From: Apophysomyces variabilis
Taxonomy: Eukaryota > Mucoromycota > Mucoromycetes > Mucorales > Mucoraceae
Assembly: GCA_002749535.1 (NCBI GenBank)
Contig: MZZL01000034.1
Location: forward strand, 73,913-137,912
Direction: 5' to 3'
Length of the DNA: 64,000 bases
Part shown: positions 48,746-61,156 of the stretch, piece by piece
Position numbering within the stretch: the first letter of the stretch is position 1
Layout: the number at the start of each line of letters is the position of its first letter
The notes under the pieces: model-generated
The model's input: only the letters and a program-made list of their open reading frames with translations
What the model was told of the DNA's origin: nothing
Database searches by the model: none
Position numbers and translations under genes: made by a program

Positions 48746-49184
48746 ACTTGAACTATAGATAGAATAAACTAGAGGAGGAGGAAAAAGGGCAGGCTAAAGC
48801 GATGGAGAGAAAAAAAGGGTAGAAAGAACTAATTGAATTTGTTTGAGGTGGAAAACCCTTTCTTATAAGGCCATCCCAATCCTCTATTTCATTTGAAAAC
48901 AATTTCTCTGGTTGGTACGTGAATGACGTGATCGAGTCCTTGAGTGAGCCAATGCATAGACACACTTAAGTTGTTGCGCAATGCTGGTTATTTCACCATC
49001 ATCAAATCGGAGCCCCATTTGCCCTGACTGGCAACTGAGCATTCATTTATTTCAATGGTTCTGTTTCCAATGGTTTCTCCTCGACGACAGCTTCTATTCG
49101 CTTTTTTAGGTAATTTTTTTGATTTCCGACAAGTGACACAGTAACCGTCCTTTCTCTGGAAACTTCATGGATCAAAGTATTTTA
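48746..49184. other. Intergenic between the two UPF0643 genes
   Basis: 439 bp, no gene; it should hold the promoter of paralogue A. Confidence 0.5.
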
Positions 49185-49756
49185 TTAAAATTCTTCAAAA
49201 TGAAATCCTAATTCACCAGTCTTTTTAACTAGATGGTATCGTTTAATCTTGTACTGATCATAGAATTGGCCATGGTGTTTGTACGCACGAGCATGGATAG
49301 GGCTTCGAATGATCTTCTTGGCTGCTTCGTGGCTAATCCAAAATGACAGAGCTAGGCCAACCCTTTCATGATCTTTATCGCCATACCAGAACTATAGAGA
49401 GAGTCAGTCAATCCATTCCTAAATTTTAGAAAAAAAAAGGTGGAGGGTATCTATGGTTTTACCTTGAGTAATCCTTGGCTATCTTTGGCAGCACCGTAGA
49501 CAGCGCCATGGATATCGTCCATCAAGGCTGCATCAATCTCTGGTTTCTGTTGGCTTTGGAACCAAGCAATATACCAAGTGCCTTCTAAATCTGAACCCAG
49601 TTGCTGTGCCAGTTCGGCCCAGTTAAAGGCCTCTTCGATGGGTGCACGCGCATGATCCTCTCTGGTTGGTTTGAGATTGGACAAAACCTCTGCGAAGGCC
49701 TTATCCGCTTCACTTTGGGTAAATTGAGGAATGGGATAGGTTTCGATTTGAGCCAT
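49185..49756 (-). CDS. UPF0643-family protein, paralogue B
   Basis: Two exons, 49756-49463 and 49391-49185; 166 residues. The same body as paralogue A: IEEAFNWAELAQQLG, GTWYIAWFQSQQK, SQGLLKFWYGDKDHERVGLA, YDQYKIKRYHLVKKTGEL. It lacks the N-terminal extension of A. The intron lies at the same codon. The two have diverged greatly, so the duplication is old or they differ in role. Confidence 0.8.
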
Positions 49757-50995
49757 TATCTTTTGGGAATAAAGAAGAAGTGATATAGTAATAGATGAAA
49801 GAGAAAGACGAGGATATGAGCTTTTTTTTGCGTGTGAGAAAAGAGGTTATAAATACAAGATCCTTTTTGCTTCGCCTCATTTAATATTTTATTTTCCTTT
49901 CTGCTTTTTCATTCGCTTCATATTCGCCGATCCAAAAACCCGCTCCATCGCGCGAAACGATTCCATGCACTAAAAGTCTTATACCGTATAGGGGACGGGT
50001 CTTTGCGTTAGCTGAAGATGAATTTCTTGGAATTTCCCCCTGGACAGATCGAATGAGTCACCCACATGCTTTCCTGATTTGGTACGCTGATTTTTGCCAT
50101 AGTGACCAGAATCAAACAATGAGGTCCTCTGCATGTATGCATAGATGCAACATTGAGACAAAGCAAGTGCTGGGGCCATTTAACATTTTTATAAGCAAGC
50201 TTAGAATCGCATGGAATTGCTTTTCTCGGCAATGGGGGTCATCCAGCATGTCACCACGATGTCCCACGACCATGATCCAGATCTGTGGATCACATGCTCA
50301 ATAGAACAATGCATTCCAAAGGAATGGATTTCGGTAGACAAGTTGGCTTGCAGCTTTCTCAGCCAACGGGTTGTGGTGCGAAAGCAAGACCACTCCAGAT
50401 TTCCACCCGAGATAAATCCATGCTATACGCAATGGCTTTCCGAGAGATCGTTTTTAAATAAGCAAAAGTAAATACTGTATTGCTTTTTGCTTGTTTCTCC
50501 CGGTATTATGATCGTTTTGAGGTGCTGGAAGGATTCTTTCTGCTGCAGATTTATGTCTCTTTCTATCTTATTTTCTTCTACCATTTTGTAGTTAGAATAA
50601 GGTTTCCAGACCAACATGGGGATTACAGTCGGTCCTTCCGCCGATCTTCCAACCTAAATTAGCTGAACTTTATGCCATCGCACTGGTTTAAGTTTATGGC
50701 ATACATGTCCGTCTTGCCAAAAACATCATCTCTTTTGATAAATGGCTTCCTCGCTATCTGATGCTTCGTTGTCCTCTAATCACACATACTACACGTCTCA
50801 TGCAGCAGTCTTTCTACGAGACGTATCATTCACGCCATCTTGTTTGTTTTCAGTTTCACCGTCCTTTCCTTTCCCTTTCAAAGCTCTTTCGGTTCGATTT
50901 TATTATTTTTTCCCGTCTTTTTTTACGTGCCTTTATTCGTGCCTAAAACGCAAAAGAAAGGAAAAAAAAAAGAGATTGGGTTCCGACCACAAGGC
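49757..50995. other. Intergenic, no gene seen
   Basis: 1.2 kb with short frames only. Plus-strand frames near 50750-50950 are T/C-rich and probably reflect composition. It includes the 3' flank of the eL20 gene. Confidence 0.5.
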
Positions 50996-52085
50996 TTAGT
51001 AGAAAGTGGAGGGTCTGTGAGCCTGGTAGAGAGTGCGGCGACCCTTCTGAGCACGCTGGACGCGGTGGGGCAAGGGGAAGGACAACTTTGGAGCCAAGAG
51101 CTGCTTGATGTACTGGCGGCGAACATCTTCGGTCTTGATCTCGGCAACACGGATGATCTGAATGGATCCGAAGCGGGCACGGTGACGGGCAGCCATGTCC
51201 TGGTAGCAGGTCTCCACAACCTCAACACGGGACAAACCACGGTACTCCTTGTACATGTTGTGGGTACCGGAGCGGGAGTCGTAACGAAGCCAGATACCGA
51301 AGTTCTTGATCTGCTCAGGGCGCTTTTCAGAGATCTACAACCAGACAAGCAATAATATAAGTCCTTCCATTCTAGTATGACAAAACTCTTTTTTTTTGTC
51401 TTTTTACCTTGTTGAGGGAAACGATCTCACCAGCAGCCTTCTTGACCTTGCGGAGCTTCTTCAAGAAGTACCAGAAGCGGGACTTGGCAACGACATCGTT
51501 GGGAGCAAAGATGCGCATGCGGTACAACTTGGGAGCAGTCTCCTTGTCGGAAGGAAGCTTGCGACCAACCACCTAAGAAAGAATTCGAAGACCATGTTTA
51601 GTCCCATTTGAATCAATGTAGAACATGAATTAAGCATTTTTACCTGATACTCGTGGAACTAAAATTAGAATTGCAAAGAGAAAGAAAGAAAAAGAAAATT
51701 GGAAAGTTAATTGTTAGAGTTCAAACGAGCCATGGCATTCATTCTCTTTTTGGGCAGTTTCCATCCATTGCCTGCCATTCGAAATGACACCTCTCCCCTT
51801 TCCCTCATCGCAGTCGTTTGCAGTCATCGATAAAGTCAACCATCCATTCGTTTTTATCGCGTATCGGTAGCATATTGCTGCTGTATTCTCTTTTTCTTTC
51901 ATCGTTTCTCTGATTGCTTTATAGGGTGATGGATTGATACGCTAAGCGAAAGATTTTCGCAAACAAAGTTGATGCTGAAGGCACGGTTGAAATCCAATAG
52001 ATGATCACATCCAGGGAAAGGGGATTTGGTTATGGCAGCTTTATGGATGTTTGGAATTTAGATAATGGATACCTACTCTAGCCAT
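50996..52085 (-). CDS. RPL20: 60S ribosomal protein eL20 (L18a/L20)
   Basis: Four exons: 52085-52077 (9 nt), 51658-51644, 51572-51408, 51334-50996; 175 residues. It begins [19 protein letters not shown] and contains [40 protein letters not shown] and ends [25 protein letters not shown], all diagnostic of eL20, a structural protein of the large subunit. The 418-nt first intron after only three codons is typical of ribosomal protein genes. Codon use is strongly biased to C-ending codons, as expected for high expression. A closer ATG (GCC ATG GCT) at about 51730 was not chosen because it does not splice in phase. Confidence 0.95.
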
Positions 52086-52396
52086 CTGTGCGTTGAGAGG
52101 AAAGAGAGAGAGCGCGAGGGTGGCACCTACATTTCCCTATCATTAGACCCGCTGCACCCAAAAACCGGCTTCTGATTAGAACGAACGAGCATGGCTCCCG
52201 GTCCGGAACATTTTTAATATCCGACCTATAGTTCGCCATTGTCGACTTGCTTTTAGTGGAGAAGAAAAGCGTCTGCTGGTCATATCCAGTTTATTACAAG
52301 TGTTTATGGATAGGGATAACTGAACATTTACGGTAGTTATATTAACTGTATTGCCACACCAAACATGTGTACATTTGCACTGTATGAAGAACAACT
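52086..52396. other. Intergenic; upstream of eL20
   Basis: 311 bp, with GA-rich sequence just upstream of the eL20 start; no gene seen. Confidence 0.5.
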
Positions 52397-54685
52397 TCAA
52401 GGCGCACCATATTGCCAGCGGAAGATCTCCAAGTACGAACTATCAACATAACCACCGGTATCACTTAAGCTAGCTGTGTTTTGGTCCCAACTATGAGCCC
52501 ACCATAACCCATTTGGGTTAAAGTCAGTAATCGCTAACCAAGTGCCTTTTCTAAATTGAAGTTCTTCTGACCCAGCGGTCGTACTATCGTAAAGTGCCCG
52601 TGCTTTGTCAAAAACATATCGGATCTTTGTATTAGCAACAAAATTGACCTTGTCTATTGTTTCTTCTTACCCCAAGCCAAAATTTTCCCGACCTTTTGCT
52701 TGTCGGACGACACTGGTTGCTTCGGTTGCAAATGCTTTTTCGCCTTGTTTCCCCGTTCATCAAAGTCCATATCCAACCGATCCAGTAAATCTCGTATGGA
52801 TATATCACATGCTTTTTCAATATGGTCCTTGCGAATCGTGGCTGATCGTGAAGGCTTTGGGTTCTCTGGTATGACTTGGAATATGTTGTTACCGATGGAA
52901 AACATGACTTGTGCCCTAGGATCAATAGGTTCATCTGGTGTTATGGTATCAGATGCATTAGGGAAGGTCATGTTTTGAAATTGGCCGTTAGAATATGGTT
53001 CCGATTGCCGGCCCGATAGTCGACGAGTTACTTTCTGGTCCACATGAGCCGCCGATTTCGGACGAGTCATCGAAGGCTGTCGTTGCGGCGTCTTTGGTAA
53101 GGTTTTCTCATATGGTGTGCGCTGTGTAGTTACTCGTGTAAGTTTAGCGCCTTCCCTGCTCTTTGGCTTTTGAACAATGGTATCTGTGGGGTCTTCGTCT
53201 GAAAACTGCGCGATTTGGTAGGTTGGCAATGTTTTGGCTGGATCATCCAAATAATGCACGTACTGAGGTGGCTCTTTTCTCCATGCGTCAGTAACGGATC
53301 AGCCTCCTGTTTCTTCAGGCAGTAAACAATGTCCTACCTGGTATCATGGGTCCAGTTCCTTTTTCGTTGATAAAGGTCTCGATATCCTTTTCTGGGTCAC
53401 ATTGGTCTAGCGCCTTCCAAAAGCGTTCATACGACTTCCCAATGTGAATTTACATAATGAACCAAAAAAAAAAGCGTCCATCTTCCTTATACGATTTCAA
53501 CTTACTTCTTGATCTTGACCCGATGCCGTAGAGAGGATGTTAACATAGACACTTAGGCTATGATGGATAAATTCAACCCGTTTTGTTTCCATTTCTTGAT
53601 ATTTCTGTATGTTTTCTTATTTCAGTACTACAATTCTATAAACAGGGCAAAGGGTTAAGCTGTCAACGTACATCACAGGCAACTTTCCATCCATTGTTCC
53701 AAATAGTGGTAGCTTCTGCTAGTTTTAGACAAGCATTTTTGTATTCCTGATCTACAAACCTGAGTTAAATACGGAGATTTCTCAAGGTGTGTTTTCTGTG
53801 ACTTTATGAATTATTCGTTTTCTTACCCAAGGTTACGATTTCTTGTTGTGTTCGGTCAATTTTTTGTCGTAGGCGTTCTGCTTCCCGTGTTCCTGCTGAA
53901 CATCGTTGATTCTCCAGTGTCAGCTGCTTTGCACACTCCGTCTCGTATTTTTCTTTGGCCTGCCCTTACTGCATTTAGTAATCTAATAACATTTTCGTCA
54001 CTGAGTTCCACCTTGGCCACATAGCTTTCGTGGAGTTTTTTGTTTCGATGAGCTTTATCCACATTTGTCTGTATCTGTTTTCCTTGCTCCAATTTAGAAT
54101 CAAAGACAAGACAGAGTCCTTTTGATCACTTGCCAGCTTTCGTTTGTCTTTTTGTTCCAAAATGAAATTATCCAGCGTCAATTCTAAATTCGTTCGTATT
54201 TTCTGCGCCAGTTCAATATTGGCGAAAGCGGTGAACTCCAATTCTTTATGAGCTGCAGCAAGTAGCGAGCGTAACGTTCTATGATTTGATCGTTACAACT
54301 TACATTATCATTCCTGGCCTGAAGAAAGAAATAAAAAGCAAACATTTACAAAGAATTACCCTGTCTCTTCACGACCGAGCTCGGTTTTCACATGCTTCAA
54401 CAGTTTCTTGCCAAACTCCTCATGAAGAGACGCCCTATTTTTTGTCTTCTTTGATAAGATATCCGGTTGGAATAATGCTATGCTACCTCAGGCTATAAAA
54501 TGCCTTTAGTTCTTCAAAAGTCTTTTTGGCATAATTTATTTTGGCTGTCAACACTTCGTAGCCAACATCCTCCTTTCCCTACAAAAAAACATATCAATCA
54601 AACAAGAACACATACTTAATCTTCGATAGCTTACCCAAAAATTGTTAGCAAACTTGTGTTTTACTGGGTGCATAATTGCTGTCAT
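52397..54685 (-). CDS. F-BAR/SH3 protein of the Cdc15/Imp2/Hof1/PSTPIP type
   Basis: Eleven exons: 54685-54635, 54578-54487, 54434-54360, 54278-54130, 54082-54002, 53952-53827, 53751-53672, 53604-53506, 53434-53338, 53273-52671, 52602-52397; 552 residues, phases agree. The F-BAR domain covers about residues 10-285: FANNFWGKEDVGYEVL, EEFGKKLLKHVKTEL, then coiled helices to WKVACDKYQEMET. A linker of about 200 residues is rich in Ser, Thr, Pro, Lys and Arg, likely disordered and phosphorylated. The C-terminal SH3 (about 483-548) has ARALYDSTTAGSEELQFRKG and GYVDSSYLEIF. Such proteins bind curved membrane at the division site and recruit actin-ring factors. The N-terminal helix boundaries near 54002-54130 are least certain. 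Confidence 0.9.
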
Positions 54686-54922
54686 TGTTTATATCCAGTT
54701 TGAAAGAGAAAGGGAGAAAAGAGAGAAAGAGCATGAAAGTGGGTCCATCAAAAATACCCTAAAAAGGCCGACCTGAAAAAGGAAAATGATTATGCTCCGC
54801 CCTCCCAGCTCGCGTCCTTTTACGAGACAAAAAAGAAAAGGGGAAAGTCGTGACCGTGTTCTTCAAGGCACGCGTTTCTTTTCCGTTGCTTTCTCGCTTC
54901 ACGTTCTCCTCTCTTTCTTACT
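54686..54922. promoter_or_regulatory. Divergent promoter of F-BAR and SMC4 genes
   Basis: Only 237 bp separate the start codons of two cell-division genes. A sequence tacgagac and GA/CT-rich tracts are seen but no factor site was recognised. An MluI-like ACGCGT-containing element (cacgcgtttc at about 54868-54877) could serve G1/S control. Confidence 0.4.
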
Positions 54923-57900
54923 ATGGCAGCCAAACCTCCTCCTCGTAAACGAAGGCATATCGAAGGATCGCCCGATCCTGCTGAAATTGCAGACACAACT
55001 ACCAAGCCTATAGTATCCGATGCCGAAGAAAACACAACCTCCGACCGGTCTAACAACGTAGGATCACCTCATGCCGATAATACTCGAACAGACGAGCCAC
55101 AGTCCTCTGAGCAAGAGGATCCAGTCAATGCAAAGAATGAACCGCCGCATTTAATACCTCCTATCAAAGAATCACCTACACAAAAGACGTCCGCAACTCA
55201 GGATCGGAGAGTCTCCTTCGCTCCACCGCCAACATCGCAGGTACCTGAAGATTCTTTCCAACAAGCATCCGAGAAAGAACGAAAACCTCGACTTGTCATT
55301 ACCAAAATGGTCCTTAATAATTTCAAATCTTATGCTGGTCGTCAAGTCATTGGCCCTTTTCACAAGGTTTGTCCTCTTTCCTCCCTGATCTCTTTAAACT
55401 TATAGATTTTCTACCTTGCTTGTCTTCCTTTTTGATATAGTCCTTTAGTGCGAGTGCGTATTGACTATAGAGCACGAGAATTTTTGGTTGCTAATCTATT
55501 AGCTTAGTTGTCGGACCGAACGGATCTGGGAAATCAAACGTGATCGATGCTCTATTGTTCGTATTTGGATACAGAGCGAACAAAATGCGTCAGGGAAAAC
55601 TTTCAGAGCTGATCCATAATTCTGCCAAATTTCCAAATTGCGAATCCTGCTCGGTCGAAGTCCATTTTCAGGAAATCATTGACGGAGTATGTGGGCAGTG
55701 GAAGGCGTGCGAAATGCTATAACGTCAGTTTTGTCTATAGGACGGACCTAACAGCTTCGAACCTGTACCCAACTCCACCTTAAAAATAGCACGCCAAGCT
55801 TACCGAGGGAACAGTAGCCGATACTATATCAATAACAAAACGAGCTCATTCGCCGAAGTAACGACTCTGCTGAGGGATAGAGGAATCGATTTGGATCATA
55901 AACGTTTCCTTATCCTACAGGTATATAGGGTATTATCAGAAGGGTTGTATTTTAATCATGATGCAGGGTGAAGTCGAGTCGATTGCCTTGATGAAGGCGA
56001 AAGCAAAAGACGAAAATGATGACGGATTGCTAGAGTATCTGGAAGACATTATTGGGACTTCTAAATATAAAGAACCAATTGAATCGGCAAATGGAAGGCT
56101 GGAGACATTAAACGAAGAGAGACTTGAAAAATTGAATCGGGTGAAATACGTCAAAAAGGAAAGAGACAGCTTGGAGGTAGATTTCGATCGCATACGGGAA
56201 GAACAAGATGACTTAATAAATATATCCAGGGTAAAAAAAGGGAAGCAGAAACTTATCTTGAGAACGAGAATGATTTGGCGAGAAGAAAAAATGAGCTCTA
56301 TCAGATCTATATATCCGAAGCAAATGCAAACATCGAAATCGCCGACAAAGCAGTGGTACGTTACTCGTAAATTGCCACACATCCGTTGTTGATAGCACTA
56401 CCATTTTAGGAAGAACTCAAGATAAAACTTAAAGATGACGCAGAGAAGCAGGTTGATCTCGAAAAGGAGATAGCAGTAATGGATAAGGATCATCAAAGTA
56501 CTGTGAAAGAGTACGAGGTAAAGCATTATATAATGCATGTAGCAAAGCGTGATATAACTCGAGTCTGTGATAGGCTATCGAAGCTGAAACAGACAAGTTA
56601 ATGAAGCAATACACCAAATATGAAAGAGCAGATGTCGAATTACGCGAAAGGAAACAACATTTGAGCAATAAATTGGAAAAAGCAAAGAGGAACATTGAAA
56701 CGGTAATAAAACAGTTAACCAATGAGTTTCGCCGCTGTGGACGTCTAACGTGGACAAATCAGGATCGAAACGCTAAGCAAGAAGCTCTAGAAGCGATTAA
56801 GACGAGCCAAGAAGAATTGACTTCTCGAAAAAAGGAGTTAGAGGGCGTTGAAAAACAGTTGAAACAAGAAGAGAAGAAACTAGATGAGATTAACCAAGAA
56901 CTAAAAGGCAAAACGGACGGATATCTTGCGCAAATAGAAGTCCATCAAAAGGAATTAGCACCATGGACCGAAAAGATCAATGGCAAGAAAAAAGACATTG
57001 ATGTGAAACAATCCGAAAGTGAAATTCTGGCGGAGCGGATATCATCAGGACAGAGGGCTGTAGAAGAAGCGGAAAAGCGGCTGGCTGCTATCCAAGAAAC
57101 GCACAAGAAAAAGGTTTGTCCTTAGGCTAAATGATGTACACGCGGACCAACATTTGCATGGTTATTAGGTTGCTGAAAGTGAACCTCTTCCTGCTGAAAT
57201 TGAAAAGCTAAAATCAGAGCTTGCAGAAATAGAGGGAAAAATCAAGGTAAACAAGGAAACTATACACTCTGTATTACAGCTTTTCTAATGGAGAGTCTAA
57301 TAGAATGTAGAAGAAGCCGAATCTAGTCATCGTACCCAGTTAAATATAGCGCGTCAGAAAGCAGACGAAGCTAAAATATCTATGCAACAGTCTCAAAACC
57401 GAGGAAAAGTCCTTGCCAGCCTTTTGCGTATGCGTGATTCTGGGAGAATTAAAGGAATCTATGTAAGTTGTTTAAAAAGAGCGTTTTGTTTTCTGACCTT
57501 ATGCGACAGGATCGCTTGGGAAACCTTGGTGTCATTGATGATAAGTATGATGTGGCTATTTCTACGGCTTGCCCAGCTCTTGATAATATCGTCGTGGACA
57601 CCGTTGAAGCTGGACAAGCTTGTATTGAATACCTCCGTAAAAATAATCTTGGCAGAGGTGTTTTCACGATCCTAAATCAACAAAATCATCAGGACATGCG
57701 ACCTATTGAAACGCCTGAGAACGTGCCTCGCCTTTTCGACCTTGTGAAACCTAAAGACAAGAGATTTTTGCCAGCGTTCTACAGCGTTTTGAAAGATACC
57801 GTTGTTGCTGACAATATGAAGCAAGCCAATAGAATTGCATTTGGGGAGAAGCGATGGCGAGTAGTTACATTGGATGGAAAGCTCATCGAAAAATCCGGTG

Positions 57901-59978
57901 CCATGACTGGAGGTGGAAACCGGCCGATTCGTGGCGCTATGGATTCACGGTTTAAAGGAGAAGAAGTTAGCGCAGAAACAGTAGCTAGATTGGAAAAAGA
58001 ACGTGATAAACTGGAAGCTGGACTTCAAGATATCATTCAAGAAAGACGTGCTGCTGAATTGGCCCTCCGTTCGACAAAAGATATGCTACCAAGAAAAGAA
58101 GTGACGTTAGAGAAGCTTCAGATGGATATTCGCAGTTTGGAGAAACAGGTCGGAGATGAAAACAAACGTCTGGAAGAGCTCAAGTAAGTAGGATGCATCA
58201 TCTCAGTACCTCCATTGACGGTTTCGATCGATAGTGCTCAGACAAAGCCTCGTCCGGAGGATATCCAACGACATGAGGAGATCAAGAAAGAAATTGAGCG
58301 ATTGAGTGCAGAAATGCAAGAGCTTAAAGAAAAAACTGGAGAAATTGAGGAAAAGATACGATCCTTACATGAAGATATTATGAATGCCGGTGGTATGGAT
58401 TTAAGGTTGCAGAAAATCGTAGTCGACGACATGCGAAAGAAAATTGACAACTTGAACAAGAAGATCACTAAATGCATGGTTGCTAAAGCCAAGGCGGAAA
58501 AAGACGTGACAAAGCTCGAAACTTCAGTGAAAAAAAATGAAAAGGAGATAGAGAAGATTGAAGCAGATCTAAAAGAAGTAGAGCAAGAATTTAATACAAA
58601 ATCCAAAGAAGCAGCTCAGATCATGCAAGAAGCAGACAAGTTAAAAGAAGTAAGATCAATACGAAGGGAAGTCCAGGAGGCGCAACTTACTGAACCTTAG
58701 TTTTTATCAAATAGAACATGAAAGCGAAAAAGCAAGCCATGGAGGAACTCACAAAAGAATTGGATGAAAAGCGAGCGAATATAAACAAACTCAGGACATC
58801 CAAAGTAAGCCATGAAGGTATTATAGCATCTAATTCATAGGTAATCATTCATAGGTTAATATCGGGAATCAACTCACTGACTATCAACGTAATCTGGTCG
58901 ACAATCAAAAGAAAGTCAGTCACTGGAAAGAGCAGCGATCCAGACTATTCCTTCAAAAGATTAAGTAGGGTGAATAGTAAAGATGAATTGAAGGGAAACT
59001 TACTATGACGATAGAGATGAGAGTCCTGAAGAACTGGAGCTTCCGAATTTTGACGACGAGGCTTTAGACGAATTACAAGCCTCCAAACAGATAATTAAGG
59101 GAGAAATTGCCGAGCTTGAAGGTAAGAAAAAGTGATGCGGCCATATCATGCTGACAGGGACATTGGATACAAAGCCTATGTTCAAACTGCGAAACCGAAT
59201 TTATCCGTATTGGAGGAATATCGACGACGTGAAATAGAATATAAAGAACGTTATAAGGACCTTGAAGAAGTGACAGCGAAACGTGACGAAGTGAAGATCG
59301 AAGTTGAAACACTTCGTAAACAAAGATTAGACGAGTTCATGTACGGTTTCAACATCATTTCGCAGAAGCTTAAAGAAATGTATCAGGTAAAGCACGGCAT
59401 TATCTATGGATAACATGGAGTTTATGAGTGTCCTCGTTAGATGATCACCATGGGTGGCAATGCTGAACTTGAGTTAGTGGATAGTCTGGATCCATTCTCA
59501 GAGGGCATTGTATTTAGCGTTATGCCTCCAAAGAAAAGTTGGAAGAATATTTCGAATCTTTCTGGCGGAGAGAAGGTAAAATCATGTTGAAGATGATTAC
59601 CAACTAATTTCTGTTTAGACTCTTAGCTCTTTAGCTCTTGTTTTCGCTTTACATCATTTCAAGCCAACGCCATTATATGTCATGGATGAAATCGACGCTG
59701 CTCTTGATTTCCGTAACGTTTCGATTGTGGCCAACTATATTGCAGAGCGAACAAAAGATGCGCAATTTGTTATCATCTCCTTACGTAACAATATGTTCGA
59801 ACTAGCCGACCGACTTGTCGGTATCTACAAAACGATGGATTGCACTAAAAGTATTGCAATTAATCCAGCCATGATTGCAATGCTTAGTCTCTCTACCACT
59901 GAAGATACGACTACTGCAACCGAACCTGAACCTGAACAAGAATCGAAACGTGAAACTGAACCATCATCCACTCACTAA
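54923..59978 (+). CDS. SMC4: Condensin subunit SMC4
   Basis: Exons 54923-55366, 55441-55453, 55508-55686, 55741-55920, 55967-56176, 56230-56355, 56410-56517, 56574-56702, 56763-57113, 57169-57246, 57304-57462, 57510-58183, 58235-58649, 58715-58804, 58855-58964, 59015-59121, 59175-59386, 59441-59575, 59619-59978; 1359 residues. After a disordered 125-residue head come Walker A (VGPNGSGKSNVIDALL) and the SMC4 mark LILQGEVESIALMK. Two long coiled coils flank a hinge encoded near 57510-57930 (ending GAMTGGGNRPIRG). The end carries the signature LSGGEKTLSSLALVF and Walker B (MDEIDAALDF). It compacts chromosomes with SMC2 and non-SMC subunits. The 60-nt segment 56703-56762 is in frame and could be exon or intron. 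Confidence 0.95.
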
Positions 59979-60757
59979 AATTTCCTATCTGTAAATAAAG
60001 CTTTGCAAACCCTACCGAGCTGTTTTCATTCCATAATCATGACATAAACGCCTTTAAACATATTCTTGATGATATAGCCCACTGAAGCACGAGAAGTTTT
60101 TTCAAGACTATGCGTTTATACCTAACAGGTTGAGATATTGGTTAAAGTCAGGTTGAATAAATGGATAAGTTAATTTAATATTACTCTGCACCCTTTCTCA
60201 GATTATTTTTCATTCATGGATAGGATTAATTTATCTCGGCTGAATACTCAGCTTTGCGCATTCAATAGTCGTGGATACGCTGGATGATGATAAGCCATAG
60301 TTAGGTTTCTTTCTCAGTATCCCCCTTTCTAGCAAAGCATGACTTGTTTCTCGCAATAACAATGTCAATAAAGTCTATAGCGGGATGATGTCTTCCTGGT
60401 CTGAACAATTTGTATTCAACTCTTCCAATCAAAGAAAAGGCTGGAGACACATCCTTTTCTGTAAATATCTTTTAGTGGCCCCTGCGTCAATGCCTCATTA
60501 GCGTGTCTCCAGTAATTCCTCTTTACGGATATCTCTCCATTAGTGACAAACACAGGCAGATGGTCAGAAAATATTGGAACCGGGTCACTTATGGCCCAAA
60601 TTATTATGTCATATAAGAGAGCTGAAAAATTTTTGGGGCTATTGTAAATGAAAATAACTGAAAGATTATAGGTATGAATGAATAAAAGAAACAGAAAAAG
60701 AGAATGAAAGAAGGTCAAGTCAAGGAATAATAAATAGGAAATAAAAAAAAGATTCGA
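59979..60757. other. Convergent 3' intergenic region
   Basis: 779 bp between SMC4 and the ZIP transporter gene; A/T-rich, no gene seen. Confidence 0.5.
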
Positions 60758-61121
60758 TTAAGCCCAGGTACCTAGAACGGACATCAAGCCAGCACCAATG
60801 TACATGGAAAGGAAACAAACAACTTTTCGGCCAAGGGGAGACTTGCGGAATCCGGCATTATGATTGATTTCGATGCTCATGAGTGAAACGTAGGCATTGT
60901 AAAGCAGGATACCAGCAGAGAGGGAATCGAGGATAGCTTGTGCCAAAACGGAAGAGCTGGACAATGGGTTGAAGGACTGACGGATGCCAACACCAATGGC
61001 AACGCCAATAGGAGTCATGATGATAAACAGGATACCCATCACGAAAGGTTTGAGCCAAGTCTTGCAGTTCAGGTCATTGATTCGCGTACCCAAGGCAATA
61101 CCTTCGAAGAACTAGAAAGGG

Positions 61122-61156
<35 letters not shown>

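Noticed and set aside
50840..51355. A 171-residue plus-strand frame
   Set aside because: It is the antisense of the strongly biased eL20 coding exon, which explains why it stays open.
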